From Bombella dulcis (GTDB taxonomy: Bacteria > Pseudomonadota > Alphaproteobacteria > Acetobacterales > Acetobacteraceae), in contig NZ_JANIDV010000003.1 in assembly GCF_026385505.1 (NCBI RefSeq), positions 211,275 through 275,274 on the forward strand: a stretch of DNA of 64,000 nucleotides. The letters are read 5' to 3'. Positions 16,654-26,960 of this stretch are shown one piece after another. The notes beneath the pieces are model-generated. The model was given only the letters and a program-made list of their open reading frames with translations, was not told the DNA's origin and did not search any database. The first letter of the stretch is position 1. Every line of letters begins with the position of its first letter. The position numbers and the translations under genes were made by a program.

Positions 16654-19623
16654 ATGTCTGAGCCTGTAGAAAAGACCGACACCGTTTTCCGTGAGCAGCA
16701 GGAGCGTTACCGGGGGACGGTCTTCCTGCCCAAGACGTCTTTCCCCATGCGGGGGAACCTGCCGAAGCGGGAACCGGACATGCTGGCCCGCTGGGTGGAG
16801 ATGGGGCTGGACAGCCAGATAGCGGACGCCGGACGCAGGGCGGACAGTGTCTTCACGCTGCATGATGGCCCGCCCTATGCCAACGGGCATATCCATATCG
16901 GTCATGCGCTCAACAAGGTGATGAAAGACGTCATCAACCGTGCCCAGCGCATGAACGGGGCGCAGGTGCGCTACATGCCGGGCTGGGACTGTCACGGCCT
17001 GCCGATTGAATGGAAAGTTGAAGAAGAATACCGCCGGAAGGGCAAGGACAAGGACGCCGTACCGGTTCTCCAGTTCCGTGCGGAATGTCGGGAATACGCC
17101 GCAAAATGGGTGGAGGCCCAGCGGGAAGATTTCAAGCGTCTGGGGATTCAGGCGGAGTGGGACAACCGCTATGTGACGATGGATTTCTCGTCCGAGGCAC
17201 AGATTGCGGAGGAAATCGGCAAGTTCCTGCTCAATGGCCGTCTCTATCGGGGGCTGCGCCCCGTCATGTGGAGTCCGGTCGAGAAGACGGCACTGGCCGA
17301 GGCGGAAGTTGAATATCACGACATCATCTCGACGACCCTGTTCGTGGCCTTCCCCAATGTGAAGGACCCGACGGAAGGGCAGCTCCTTTCCGGTGCGTCA
17401 GCGGTGATCTGGACCACGACCCCGTGGACGATCCCCGTCAACCGTGCGCTCGCTGCCGGGCCGGACATCACCTACACTGTCATCCATGTTACGGGCGTGA
17501 ATGAAGAGAGCCTCGTGCCCGTCGGGGCGAAGCTCATCATTGCTGAGGACCGTCTGGCAGACTTCCTGACCGGTGCTGGCATCAGCGGGCATGAGGTCCT
17601 GCATACCCTGCCCGGCAGTGCGCTGGAGGGGGCCGTGTTCGCCCATCCACTGCGGGGGAGTGGGTTCGATTATGACGTGCCGCTGCTGCTTGGTGATTTC
17701 GTCACGACCGATGCCGGTACGGGTCTGGTCCATATGGCCCCGGCTCATGGTCATGATGACTTCATGCTTTGCCGTGCCCACGGCGTGGAAGTGACGGAAG
17801 AAGTCTGTGACAACGGCACCTATGTCGAGTGGATGCCGGAACTGGGGGGCATTCATGTCTTCAAGGCGACGCAGCCTGTCTGTGACCTGCTGACACAGGT
17901 GCGGGAGCAGGCCCAGCAGGAGAAGGGTCCGGCCCGTGGGCTGATGGCCCGTGCAGAGATCATCCATTCCTATCCCCATTCATGGCGGTCCAAGAAGCCG
18001 GTGATTTTCCGGGCCACGCCGCAGTGGTTCATTGCCATGGAACCCCGTGAAGGGGATGAAGGCGGCCCCGGCCTGCGTGACCGTGCCCTGAAGGCTCTTG
18101 ATGACATCAGTTTCGTTCCGGCCAGCTCCCGCCGTCGCCTGACGAGCATGATCGAGCAGCGGCCTGACTGGTGCATTTCCCGCCAGCGGTCATGGGGCGT
18201 GCCGATTGCCGTTTTCGTGGAGAAGCGTACCGGAGAGGTTCTGCGGGATGCGGACGTCATGGCCCGCATCGTGCAGAGCTTCCGGGAGCGTGGGGCTGAT
18301 GCATGGTATGACACGGACCCTGCCGTCTATCTCGGTGAAGGCCGTAACCCGGAAGACTATGATCAGGTCTTCGATATTGTTGATGTCTGGTTCGAGAGCG
18401 GATGCAGCCATCGGTTCGTCCTGCATCAGGAGGGTGTGAACTATCCGGCGGACCTGTATCTGGAAGGGTCCGACCAGCATCGTGGCTGGTTCCAGTCCTC
18501 CCTGCTGGAGAGCGTGGGGGCGGAAGGCGTGGCCTCCTACAGGACGGTCGTGACGAATGGTTTCGTGCTGGACGGGCAGGGGCGCAAGATGTCTAAGTCT
18601 CTCGGCAACACCATCGTGCCTGATGACGTGACGAAGACGCTGGGTGCGGACGTGCTGCGCCTGTGGGTCCTGAACTCCGACACCAATGAAGACCTGCGGA
18701 TCAGTCAGGAGATTCTCAAGCAGCAGGGTGAACTGTACCGCCGTGTGCGGAATACGCTGCGTTGGCTGCTCGGGGCACTGGATGGTTTCACGCAGGCGGA
18801 GGCCCTGCCTCTGGGCTGGGATGACGTGTCCGCTCCGGTGGATGTGGTGCTGGACAGGCTGGTGCCGGATGAAGCCGCCCGTGCCCTCCGTCACAGGGCA
18901 ACGGTGAAGGCCCGCAAGGCACTGCCATTGCTGGAACAGTATATCCTGCATCGCCTGTACGAGCTGTATCAGCGTGTACAGGAGGCCGTGCGGACCCATC
19001 AGTGGAATGGCGTCTACCCGCTGCTGCATAATTTCTGCAATAACGAGCTGTCGGCCTTCTATTTCGACATCCGCAAGGATGTCCTCTACTGTGATCCGGC
19101 AGATTCCCACACACGCCGTGCCGCCCGCACCGTGCTGGATGTGCTGCACCGTGCCCTGACGACATGGCTGGCCCCGGCTCTTGTCTTCACGGCAGAGGAA
19201 TCATGGCAGGCCCGGTTTGGTGAGGAAGGCAGCGTGCATCTGGAACGCTTCTTCGTGCCGGAAGAAGGCTGGCATGACCCTGAACTGGCGGAACGCTGGG
19301 AGAGCCTGCGCCAGACACGCCGCCGCGTCACCACGGCTCTGGAAGGGGCACGCCGTGAAGGGATGATCGGCTCTTCGCTGGAAGCCCAGGTCCATCTGCC
19401 CCTGACGACGGAGGAGCAGGTCGTGTCCGAAGGGATCGACTGGGCGGAACTCTGCCTTGCTTCCGAGGTTCATGTCCAGGATGGGCAGGCCGAGGATGAG
19501 GTGAAGGTCAGCCGTGCGGACGGGCAGAAATGTGCCCGCTGCTGGCGTGTCCTGCCGGATGTCGGTCAGAATGAGGATCACAGCCATCTCTGCCTGCGCT
19601 GCTTTGATGCGGTGAGTGCATGA
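16654..19623 (+). CDS. ileS: Isoleucyl-tRNA synthetase
   Basis: Charges tRNA-Ile. The 989-residue class I synthetase has HIGH at residues 81-84, KMSKS in [11 protein letters not shown] near residue 645, an editing domain ([14 protein letters not shown]) and a C-terminal zinc ribbon with CARCWR and CLRC. Length is slightly above the usual 940, typical for alphaproteobacteria. Stop overlaps the lspA start (ATGA). No T-box leader is evident in the 74 bp upstream. Confidence 0.98.
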   Translation: MSEPVEKTDTVFREQQERYRGTVFLPKTSFPMRGNLPKREPDMLARWVEMGLDSQIADAGRRADSVFTLHDGPPYANGHIHIGHALNKVMKDVINRAQRMNGAQVRYMPGWDCHGLPIEWKVEEEYRRKGKDKDAVPVLQFRAECREYAAKWVEAQREDFKRLGIQAEWDNRYVTMDFSSEAQIAEEIGKFLLNGRLYRGLRPVMWSPVEKTALAEAEVEYHDIISTTLFVAFPNVKDPTEGQLLSGASAVIWTTTPWTIPVNRALAAGPDITYTVIHVTGVNEESLVPVGAKLIIAEDRLADFLTGAGISGHEVLHTLPGSALEGAVFAHPLRGSGFDYDVPLLLGDFVTTDAGTGLVHMAPAHGHDDFMLCRAHGVEVTEEVCDNGTYVEWMPELGGIHVFKATQPVCDLLTQVREQAQQEKGPARGLMARAEIIHSYPHSWRSKKPVIFRATPQWFIAMEPREGDEGGPGLRDRALKALDDISFVPASSRRRLTSMIEQRPDWCISRQRSWGVPIAVFVEKRTGEVLRDADVMARIVQSFRERGADAWYDTDPAVYLGEGRNPEDYDQVFDIVDVWFESGCSHRFVLHQEGVNYPADLYLEGSDQHRGWFQSSLLESVGAEGVASYRTVVTNGFVLDGQGRKMSKSLGNTIVPDDVTKTLGADVLRLWVLNSDTNEDLRISQEILKQQGELYRRVRNTLRWLLGALDGFTQAEALPLGWDDVSAPVDVVLDRLVPDEAARALRHRATVKARKALPLLEQYILHRLYELYQRVQEAVRTHQWNGVYPLLHNFCNNELSAFYFDIRKDVLYCDPADSHTRRAARTVLDVLHRALTTWLAPALVFTAEESWQARFGEEGSVHLERFFVPEEGWHDPELAERWESLRQTRRRVTTALEGARREGMIGSSLEAQVHLPLTTEEQVVSEGIDWAELCLASEVHVQDGQAEDEVKVSRADGQKCARCWRVLPDVGQNEDHSHLCLRCFDAVSA

Positions 19624-20123
19624 GACTGAACGGAACGGAGCAGTCCCTGGCCCGCTGGCGGCTGATCGGGCTGGCAACGGCCCTGATCGTCCTGTTTGTG
19701 GATCAGATGAGCAAGGAATGGGTTCTCTACTGGCTGGACCTGCCATTACGGAGAACCATGCCCGTGGTGCCCTGCCTCAATTTCACGATGGTCTGGAATT
19801 ATGCCGTGACGTTCGGGATGTTCGGGGGGCATGGGCGGTGGCTGTTCATTGTGATTTCCCTGCTGGCCGTGCTGGGGCTGCTGGTCGTTCTGGTCCGCTC
19901 CCGCCGCCGTCTGGTCAGTCTGTCCTGCGGGGGGATCATCGGCGGGGCCATCGGCAACGTGATTGACCGTCTCCGTTATGGGGCCGTGGTGGATTTCCTG
20001 CATTTCCATATCGGGGACTGGTCCTGGTACGTCTTCAATATTGCTGACTCTGCCATCGTCTGTGGTGTCGGGCTGTGGCTGCTGGACTCCTTTCTGGCAG
20101 AGCGTCGCAGCCGTCATGGTTAA
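19620..20123 (+). CDS. lspA: Lipoprotein signal peptidase (signal peptidase II)
   Basis: Inner-membrane aspartyl protease that removes signal peptides from prolipoproteins. The 167-residue protein has four predicted membrane segments and both catalytic Asp blocks: [15 protein letters not shown] and FNIADSAI. It overlaps ileS by 4 bp and precedes a lipoprotein gene, and many lipoproteins in this window would be its substrates. Confidence 0.96.
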   Translation: MRLNGTEQSLARWRLIGLATALIVLFVDQMSKEWVLYWLDLPLRRTMPVVPCLNFTMVWNYAVTFGMFGGHGRWLFIVISLLAVLGLLVVLVRSRRRLVSLSCGGIIGGAIGNVIDRLRYGAVVDFLHFHIGDWSWYVFNIADSAIVCGVGLWLLDSFLAERRSRHG

Positions 20124-20202
20124 CGTGACAAGCGGCTTGCCCATTGCAGGCAGGCCCTATAGGATTGGTCATCTTCTTGTGAGTGCAGTGCGGGAACCTG
20201 TC

Positions 20203-20739
20203 ATGCGGCTTTTTGCTCCTTCAGTTATGCGTTATTGGGTCCGGTTGGGTGTTCTGGCCGCGTTCGGGCTGTCGCTGGCTGGGTGCTCTGGCAGTGACGT
20301 GGCCCGTGGTTTCGGCCTTCAGCGCAGCCTGCCGGATGAATATACCGTAACGACCCGTGCGCCGCTCTCCATGCCGCCGTCAGAGAAGCTGGCCCTTCCG
20401 GGAGCTGCCAGTGCCAACCGCCCGGATGAAAGCCCCCGGATGCAGGCTCTGGAGACGCTGGACCCGGATGTGGCCCTGCACCCGGATGCAGGCACGGACA
20501 GTGCCGGTCAGGAAGCTCTGGTGCAGAGTGCCACATCGGCGGCCCATGCGCCGGATAATGCGGAACTTGGCGACGCTGATGCCGGTTTCGTGGACAGCCT
20601 GCTGTTCTGGCGTGGTGGCCGTGCCGGCAATGTCGTGGATGGTGAGGCGGAGAACCGCCGTATCCAGAAGGATGCAGCACTGGGACAGAATTTTACCGAG
20701 GGCGCAACGCCAACCCTGCGCAAGGGTGGCAGCAAGTAA
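20203..20739 (+). CDS. DUF3035 (BamF-like) outer-membrane lipoprotein
   Basis: Small alphaproteobacterial lipoprotein of the DUF3035 family, members of which were reported as an accessory lipoprotein (BamF) of the outer-membrane beta-barrel assembly machinery. From ATG 20203 the protein is 178 residues with a leader ending in LAGC. The mature part begins with the family hallmark, an LPDEYTVTTRAPLSMPP block, followed by LPGA and a low-complexity middle. An ATG at 20227 is an alternative start. Follows lspA directly (79 bp). Confidence 0.8.
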   Translation: MRLFAPSVMRYWVRLGVLAAFGLSLAGCSGSDVARGFGLQRSLPDEYTVTTRAPLSMPPSEKLALPGAASANRPDESPRMQALETLDPDVALHPDAGTDSAGQEALVQSATSAAHAPDNAELGDADAGFVDSLLFWRGGRAGNVVDGEAENRRIQKDAALGQNFTEGATPTLRKGGSK

Positions 20740-20811
20740 AGGCCATTCCGCCCCCGCTTTCCGGTCAGTCCCGTTCTGCCTCATGGTCATGTGTGTGAGG
20801 AGGTGTTCGTG

Positions 20812-22734
20812 GTGCGGCCTGTCATCCGTCGTCTTTCCAATCATGTTGTGGACCTCATCGCTGCCGGTGAAGTGGTGGAGCGTCCGGCTGCCGCCCTCAA
20901 GGAGCTGGTGGAAAACGCTCTGGATGCCGGGGCGACACGCCTTGATGTCACGCTGCGGGGTGGCGGCTGCGAGCTGATCGAGGTCAGCGACAATGGTCAG
21001 GGCATGGAGGCTGATGAGCTGCCTCTGGCTGTGGAGCGGCACTGTACGTCCAAACTGCCGGATGATGACCTGACCTCCATAAAGACACTGGGCTTCCGTG
21101 GGGAGGCCCTGCCGTCCATCGGGGCCAGTGCCCGCCTTTTCCTGACATCACGGACCGAAACATCCGATACGGCATGGGAACTTTCCGTGCAGGGGGGTGT
21201 CATTGAAGGGCCGGTGCCGTCTGCAGGGGCTGTGGGAACCCGTGTCGTGGTGCGGGACCTGTTCTTTGCGACCCCCGCCCGCCGGAAATTCCTGAAGACG
21301 GCACGGGTAGAGGGCAGTCATGCCGAAGCCGTCATGCGGCGTGTGGCCCTGAGTGCACCGGGCTGTGCCATCAGTTTTACACTGGACGGGCGGGAGGTGT
21401 TCAATCTGCCGCCGCAGGATGTGCAGACACGTGTTGCCACCGTGCTGGGGGTACCGACGGATGGCCTGCTGGCTCTTGACGAGCAGCGGGGGGCCATGCG
21501 TCTGACCGGCTATATCTGCGGGCCGGGTGAGACCAGACGGACCGGGAACGGACAGTTCATGCTGGTCAACCATCGTCCCGTGGTGGACCCCATCCTGCGT
21601 ACTGCCGTGCGGGTGGCCTATCGCCCCGTGATCGAGAAGGGGCGTTTCCCGGTGCTGCTCCTGCATCTGCAGCTGCCGCTGGACCGGGTGGATGTGAATG
21701 TCCATCCTGCCAAGACGGAACTGCGCTTTGCTGATGAGGCCGAAGTCAGGGCGTTCGTCATCGGGGCTGTCGGGCGTGCTCTGGCCCGTGGTGCGGGAGA
21801 AGGCGGGGGCATACAGGCGGACCTGGGCATCATCGGCCGCCGTGCATCCCGTGCCGCCTCCATCGGGCAGAAGGTGCCGGGGTCTTCCTATTCATATGAC
21901 CATACGGGTGCGACCGGGACACCAGCGGCTGATCTCGGTTTTGGTCCGTCTGTCCGGCAGTTTCCCTCCCCGCCGGTGGCGAAGCGGCCTTCCCCCGGAA
22001 AGGCGCAGACAGCCGTCTCCGGCCTTGAGGAAAGACAGCGGACCTACGCACCATCTCCCGGCTGGGACATGGAGACGGGAGAATGCCTGGAGGGTCCGGC
22101 GACCAGCCCTGCCGGAGAGGAAGAACCGCCCGTGCAGCCGCTCGGTGTGCCCATCGGGCAGATTCATGCAACCTACATCCTGTCCATTGCCCCTGACGGA
22201 GACCTGATCCTGACGGATCAGCACGCTGCCCATGAGCGTCTGACACATGAACGCCTGCGTGCCCGTTTTGCTGAAGGTGAGGTACGGGCACAGGCCCTGC
22301 TGCTGCCGGAGGTGGTGGACCTGCCCCATGAATCAGCCGAGGCTCTGGTGCGGTGTGCGGAGGAGCTGGCCAGTTTCGGGCTGGAGATTGAGGCCTTCGG
22401 GAGTGGCAGTGTTCTGGTGCGCAGTATTCCGGCCCCGCTGAGTGGCGGGGATGTGTCCGGGCTTCTGCGGGATGTAGCGGAAGAACTTGTCCAGATGCCT
22501 GACTTTTCGGCACGGCAGACGGACAGTCTGGATGGACGGTTCGAGGCCATCATGGCCCGGATGGCCTGTCATGGCAGCATCCGTGCGGGGCGGCGTCTCA
22601 AGCAGGAAGAAATGGAGGCCCTTCTGCGGGGCATGGAGCAGCATCCCCGTGCCAATACCTGCCCGCATGGCCGCCCCACATGGCTGAAGCTGGACAGGGA
22701 CGGACTGGAAAAACTGTTTGGCCGGACCAAGTAA
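20812..22734 (+). CDS. mutL: DNA mismatch repair protein MutL
   Basis: ATPase and nicking endonuclease of mismatch repair. The N-terminal GHKL ATPase has ENALDAGAT, DNGQGM and GFRGEALPSIGA. The C-terminal domain carries the metal-binding endonuclease motif DQHAAHERLTHE (DQHA-x2-E-x4-E) plus ACH and CPHGRP elements, so this is the nicking type found in organisms without MutH. I choose GTG 20812 because a strong GAGGAGG (20797-20803) lies 8 bases upstream and family members begin about there; GTG 20809 is equivalent, while the longer GTG 20791 would put this Shine-Dalgarno inside the gene. A proline/glycine-rich linker joins the two domains. Confidence 0.95.
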   Translation: MRPVIRRLSNHVVDLIAAGEVVERPAAALKELVENALDAGATRLDVTLRGGGCELIEVSDNGQGMEADELPLAVERHCTSKLPDDDLTSIKTLGFRGEALPSIGASARLFLTSRTETSDTAWELSVQGGVIEGPVPSAGAVGTRVVVRDLFFATPARRKFLKTARVEGSHAEAVMRRVALSAPGCAISFTLDGREVFNLPPQDVQTRVATVLGVPTDGLLALDEQRGAMRLTGYICGPGETRRTGNGQFMLVNHRPVVDPILRTAVRVAYRPVIEKGRFPVLLLHLQLPLDRVDVNVHPAKTELRFADEAEVRAFVIGAVGRALARGAGEGGGIQADLGIIGRRASRAASIGQKVPGSSYSYDHTGATGTPAADLGFGPSVRQFPSPPVAKRPSPGKAQTAVSGLEERQRTYAPSPGWDMETGECLEGPATSPAGEEEPPVQPLGVPIGQIHATYILSIAPDGDLILTDQHAAHERLTHERLRARFAEGEVRAQALLLPEVVDLPHESAEALVRCAEELASFGLEIEAFGSGSVLVRSIPAPLSGGDVSGLLRDVAEELVQMPDFSARQTDSLDGRFEAIMARMACHGSIRAGRRLKQEEMEALLRGMEQHPRANTCPHGRPTWLKLDRDGLEKLFGRTK

Positions 22735-22906
22735 TTCCCTCCGTTCATCAGGTCATTTCACATTTCTTTGACAGGAAAACAGGTCTGTCCTCCGGTCCTG
22801 TCTATGGTTATCCGGGGGAGATGGGGGCTAGTATCCTTCCTTATTTCATGGATGTGACCTTTTCTCTCCGGTATCTGGATGATGGAAAGGACAGGAAGAG
22901 GATGGA

Positions 22907-24622
22907 ATGGCCGATATTGTTGATGAGCTGAAGTCTGTTGTCGGAACCAGACATGTCCTGACGTCAGAGAGTGCAACCTATGGCTACCGCAAGGGATTCC
23001 GGTTCGGGGATGGCCGGGTGGAGGCCGTTGTCGTGCCGGGGTCTCTCGTCGAGCTGTGGCGTGTCTCGAAGCTGGCCGTGGACTCAGGGCGCATCGTGCT
23101 CATGCAGGCGGCCAATACCGGGCTGACGGGTGGCTCCACTCCTGATGGTGACGATTATGACAGGCCCATCATTCTTATCAGTACACGCAGGCTGAAAGGC
23201 ATCCAGCTTCTGGGGGAAGGGAAACAGGTTGTCTGCCTGCCGGGAGACGATCTGTACGAGCTGGAAGACAGACTGGCTCCTTTGGGGCGGGAACCTCATT
23301 CCGTCATCGGGTCATCCTGCATCGGGGCGTCTGTCCTTGGCGGGGTGAGCAACAATTCCGGTGGGGCACTGGTGCAGCGTGGCCCGGCCTATACGGAAAT
23401 GGCCCTCTATGGGCAGGTGGATGCCCAGGGCAGGCTTCATCTGGTCAATCATCTGGGCATTCGCTTCCCGAATGAAGAGGTGGCGGAATCCGTTCTGGAT
23501 GCGCTGGAACATGGCCGCTACAGCCCGGATGACGTGGACTGGTCGGGCAGGCAGAAGGCTCATGATGATGACTATGTCAATCGCATCCGTCAGGTCGATG
23601 AGGCTTCACCGGGGCGGTATAATGCCGATCCGGGCCGCCTGTTTGAGGCATCCGGCAATGCGGGCAAGCTGATCGTCTTTGCCGTGCGGCTGGATACCTT
23701 CCCAGCGGCGAAGGATACGGCCGTGTTCTATATTGGCAGCAACAGGACGGACACGCTGGAGAAAGTCCGCCGCCATCTACTGACAGCTTTTGATGAGCTG
23801 CCGATTGCCGGTGAATACATGCACCGGGATGCTTTCGCCATTGCGGACAAATATGGCCGGGATACGGTGGCTCTCATCCGTTTTCTGGGGACGAAATATC
23901 TGCCTGCCATGTTCCGCATGAAGGCATGGATGGATTCTTTTGCACGGCGCATCTCATGGGTGCCGGACGGGCTGAGTGACCTGCTGATGCAGTTCGGCAG
24001 CCGGTTTCTTCCGTCTCAGGTTCCGGCCCGCATGATGGATTATCACAGGAACTATGATCATCACCTCATGCTGCGTGTCTCCGGGACGCTGGCCCAGCAG
24101 GTCCGTCCGTGGCTGAAGAGCTTCTTTGCAGAGGAGCAGGTTGAGGATGGAGCTTTCTTTGAATGCACGACACAGGAAGGCACGCTGGCTTTTCTGCACC
24201 GTTTTGCGGCGGCCGGGGCAGCCAACCGCTATGTTGCCGTCCACTCCAGAAGCACGGGCGGTATGATGGCACTGGATGTTGCCCTGCGTCGGAATGACTG
24301 GGAATGGCTGGAGCGTCTGCCACAGGAGGTGGACGATCAGCTGGTGCTGAAGCTCTATTACGGGCACTTCCTCTGTCATGTCATGCATCAGGATTATGTC
24401 GTCAGACCCGGTGTGGACCCCATGGAGGTTGAACAGAAGATGATGTGGCCTCTTCTGGACAAACGGGGTGCCCGCTATCCTGCCGAGCATAATGTGGGTC
24501 ATCTCTATCATGCACCGCAGAGCATGGTGGACCATTACCGGTCACTTGACCCCTGCAACTGTTTAAATCCCGGTATCGGCCGTCAGACGAAGATGAAGAA
24601 CTGGGCCGCTGAAAGCGTCTGA
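22907..24622 (+). CDS. dld: Quinone-dependent D-lactate dehydrogenase
   Basis: Peripheral membrane FAD enzyme that oxidises D-lactate to pyruvate and feeds electrons to ubiquinone. The 571-residue protein has the FAD-binding PCMH-type fold (MQAANTGLTGGSTPDGDDY, then GSSCIGASVLGGVSNNSGGALVQRGPAYTEMA) and the Dld-specific membrane-binding and C-terminal region (HNVGHLYHAP, LDPCNCLNPGIG). Length matches E. coli Dld. The 172-bp leader contains a GACAGG/CCTGTC inverted repeat (about 22768-22801) that might bind a regulator. Fits the periplasm-facing oxidative metabolism of acetic acid bacteria. Confidence 0.95.
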   Translation: MADIVDELKSVVGTRHVLTSESATYGYRKGFRFGDGRVEAVVVPGSLVELWRVSKLAVDSGRIVLMQAANTGLTGGSTPDGDDYDRPIILISTRRLKGIQLLGEGKQVVCLPGDDLYELEDRLAPLGREPHSVIGSSCIGASVLGGVSNNSGGALVQRGPAYTEMALYGQVDAQGRLHLVNHLGIRFPNEEVAESVLDALEHGRYSPDDVDWSGRQKAHDDDYVNRIRQVDEASPGRYNADPGRLFEASGNAGKLIVFAVRLDTFPAAKDTAVFYIGSNRTDTLEKVRRHLLTAFDELPIAGEYMHRDAFAIADKYGRDTVALIRFLGTKYLPAMFRMKAWMDSFARRISWVPDGLSDLLMQFGSRFLPSQVPARMMDYHRNYDHHLMLRVSGTLAQQVRPWLKSFFAEEQVEDGAFFECTTQEGTLAFLHRFAAAGAANRYVAVHSRSTGGMMALDVALRRNDWEWLERLPQEVDDQLVLKLYYGHFLCHVMHQDYVVRPGVDPMEVEQKMMWPLLDKRGARYPAEHNVGHLYHAPQSMVDHYRSLDPCNCLNPGIGRQTKMKNWAAESV

Positions 24623-24624
24623 AA

Positions 24625-25182
24625 TCAGAAATCGTCTTCCGTCAGCGGGACGGGTGTCAGGCTGGCTGGCAGATAGAGAGGGTGTTCGGGGCGGTGGCCT
24701 TTGCGACTCAGTCGCAGGGCCGTGACCCTGTGACCAGCCCTGAGCAGCAGGCGGGCGACTTCCGGGCCACGGTAGCGGAGTTCTTTCGCCTGTGGTGTTC
24801 CATAGGCCAGAACGATGAGGTCAGCCTGTCCGGCCATTTCCAGCAGGTAATGGTCGGTTTCCGGGCCGACAGGATCGGCAACTTCCAGCAGGCGTTTCTG
24901 GTCCGTGCAGCGATAGGCGAAACTGTTGCCGACAAACATGCCTCCATAACCCCACTGGCGGCTGTAACGCTGGCATTTGGCCACCGAGCGGTCATCCCCA
25001 TATTCCGTGGCTACGGAGGGGTTCATCATGATCCACATGATGAAAGGCCTTGTCTCATCCCATGACCGCCTGAGCGTGTAACGGTAGCAGTCGCCCGGAC
25101 CGGCATAGAGGGCCGTGCTGGTGACGTCATCGGCCAGACGGAGCGGTTTCGCCGTGCCGACATGATGGGGTGTCCGTGACAT
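24625..25182 (-). CDS. DUF1643 family protein
   Basis: A 185-residue protein of the DUF1643 family, function unknown. Recognised by RPFIMWIMMNPSVATEYGDDRSVAKC and the following GNSFAYRCTD block with a late LAYG segment, the usual landmarks of the family. No signal peptide or membrane segment. Converges on dld with only two bases between stops, so either gene may read into the other. Confidence 0.82.
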   Translation of the reverse strand: MSRTPHHVGTAKPLRLADDVTSTALYAGPGDCYRYTLRRSWDETRPFIMWIMMNPSVATEYGDDRSVAKCQRYSRQWGYGGMFVGNSFAYRCTDQKRLLEVADPVGPETDHYLLEMAGQADLIVLAYGTPQAKELRYRGPEVARLLLRAGHRVTALRLSRKGHRPEHPLYLPASLTPVPLTEDDF

Positions 25183-25202
25183 GCTGCTGCCTTCTCTGTC
25201 CG

Positions 25203-26423
25203 TCAGGGTGCGCCGGGAGGGATGGTGATGCAGTCCATGGTGCCACGCAGGCGTTTGCAGGCTCCCGTGGCCTGGCTGTGTGTCAGGTTGATCAGGCGGG
25301 CACGGTATAATGTTCCCCTGACGGTACGGACCGGCATGACGTGAACGGTTGCATTGTCCGCAATGGGTGTGATGCGGGGGCGCAGCTGTGTGGCAACCAT
25401 GAGGGCCTGTCGCTCGCCACCGTAACTGCCCAGCTGGATGGCCCAGTCATGGGTTGATTCAGCAACCATGTCCGTGGCGCCTCTCCGGCTGGCAGGGGCA
25501 TCGGCCAGCGGAATGGAACGGATGCGCAGGGTGTTCCCGTCCGTTTCAGGGGAAGGATTCTGGGGTGGAGCCACACGCGGGCGGGCTGGAACGGCGGGAC
25601 GTGGCTGTGGAGCAGAGAAGCCACGGGCAGCCCAGGCCGCCCGGATGTCCTGTGTTTCGGCTGTCTGCACGACCTGTTCGGTACTGGTTTCGCTGCTGCT
25701 GTCCAGCGGTGTGTCCTCACTCATGCTGCGGGGGACCTGAGCTGTCCTGTCATGGCGGGCCACGATGAGGTCATTGCGGGACCGTTCGCGAGGCCATATG
25801 CCCATGATTTTCGGGGCAATGGCGGCAACATAGTTGCGGGTTTCCCGTGGAAGGGCACGGTTCTGGCGGAGGTAGTGATCCAGGCTGCCGGGGCCATAAT
25901 TATAGGCAGCGAGGAAGCCGGGTGACCCATAGATGTCGTACATCTGGCGGATATAGGCTGTCCCGGCGAGAATGTTGTCGTGCGGGTCGTAAGGGTCTGG
26001 CCCCAGATTGTACTGGGCACGCAGGTCATCATAGGCCGGTGGCATGATCTGCATGAGTCCCATGGCTCCGGGCGTGGAGGTGATGAAATTGCCGTAGCGG
26101 TCATAGAGGTGGCCGCCGGATTCCTGATGCATGACAGCCCGAATCCACTCGGTCGGAACATCGAACCGGCTGGAAGCTTCATCGATATACGGTCCCCACG
26201 GGTCGCTGTCCGGCCCGGGTGGCGTATAGTGGGACCGGGCATGAGCCTGATAGTCTGCCTGTTCTTCCATGACGGGCATGGTCGGGCCATTGACGCTGGG
26301 CTGGGTGGCGCAGGCTGCCAGAAGGGCAGGAAACAGCAGTGCCAGACAGAGGCGGATCATGCGCACGGGGGAAGAAGGGGCGGCAGAGCGTATCATGGGG
26401 GTTTCCTGAGCAGGGACATGCAT
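25203..26423 (-). CDS. Lytic transglycosylase (SLT fold) with C-terminal SPOR-like domain, lipoprotein
   Basis: Cleaves peptidoglycan glycan strands. The leader ends in a lipobox (LLAAC, about residue 38). The SLT domain shows the catalytic Glu in MHQESGG (about 97-103), then GLMQIMPP and AYNYGPGSL. The C-terminal 80 residues (WAIQLGSYGGERQA ... RARL) resemble a SPOR domain, which binds denuded glycans at division sites. A Pro/Arg/Ser-rich linker joins them. ATG 26423 is supported by a strong Shine-Dalgarno (GGGGAGGAAG). The combination suggests an RlpA- or MltC-like role in septal wall processing; exact subfamily is uncertain. Confidence 0.9.
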   Translation of the reverse strand: MHVPAQETPMIRSAAPSSPVRMIRLCLALLFPALLAACATQPSVNGPTMPVMEEQADYQAHARSHYTPPGPDSDPWGPYIDEASSRFDVPTEWIRAVMHQESGGHLYDRYGNFITSTPGAMGLMQIMPPAYDDLRAQYNLGPDPYDPHDNILAGTAYIRQMYDIYGSPGFLAAYNYGPGSLDHYLRQNRALPRETRNYVAAIAPKIMGIWPRERSRNDLIVARHDRTAQVPRSMSEDTPLDSSSETSTEQVVQTAETQDIRAAWAARGFSAPQPRPAVPARPRVAPPQNPSPETDGNTLRIRSIPLADAPASRRGATDMVAESTHDWAIQLGSYGGERQALMVATQLRPRITPIADNATVHVMPVRTVRGTLYRARLINLTHSQATGACKRLRGTMDCITIPPGAP

Positions 26424-26661
26424 GAGGCTTCCTCCCCTATCATGGAAATGATTCAGGGCAGAGATGAGGTTGGGTTTTATAAGTAAACATCATGTTATAA
26501 AAGGGGTTTGCAGGGAGACAGGGATTGAAAAGTGTCCGGAAACCGGCGTATTGCGGGGATGAATGTCTCACTGGCGGCCACATGACTGCTGTCATGCCGT
26601 GGCCTTCATGTGGAGCTGTGGCGAGTCACAGGCTTATCATATAGGGGAAAAGGTACAGAAG

Positions 26662-26880
26662 ATGTCTTACGCTGCACTGGATGCTGGCCGGGTTGCCGGA
26701 GCTGCCGAGCGGGCCTTGCAGACACTGGCTGCGGAGAAGGAGACATCTGACGTACACCAGCGCAAGACGATCCTGATAGAGCGTATTCATGCTCTTGCAA
26801 AGGCTGCCGCAGAGACGGTGGGTCAGGGTACCGTGACGCTGACCTCGGAAGAGTTTTGGCTGATTTCCAAAAACTGGTAA
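26662..26880 (+). CDS. Small hypothetical protein
   Basis: A 72-residue reading from ATG 26662 (AGGTACAGAAG just upstream), starting MSYAALDAGRVAGAAERALQ. It is helical-looking, with alternating Ala and charged residues and no signal peptide or membrane segment. It lies 80 bp before a glycosyltransferase gene on the same strand. No family recognised. A longer in-frame reading from 26563 exists but would include non-coding-looking sequence. Confidence 0.6.
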   Translation: MSYAALDAGRVAGAAERALQTLAAEKETSDVHQRKTILIERIHALAKAAAETVGQGTVTLTSEEFWLISKNW

Positions 26881-26960
26881 ATGAGGCCTTAACCAGTTAA
26901 GGCAGGGTGAATGACCGACCATATTGTTCTGACAGATTGGGTATTGGGGAGCGTTGAGGG

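Noticed and set aside
26563..26661. N-terminal extension of the small protein before the glycosyltransferase
   Set aside because: The upstream codons have no ribosome site and include rare Cys/Trp-rich residues unlike the rest; ATG 26662 has a better context.
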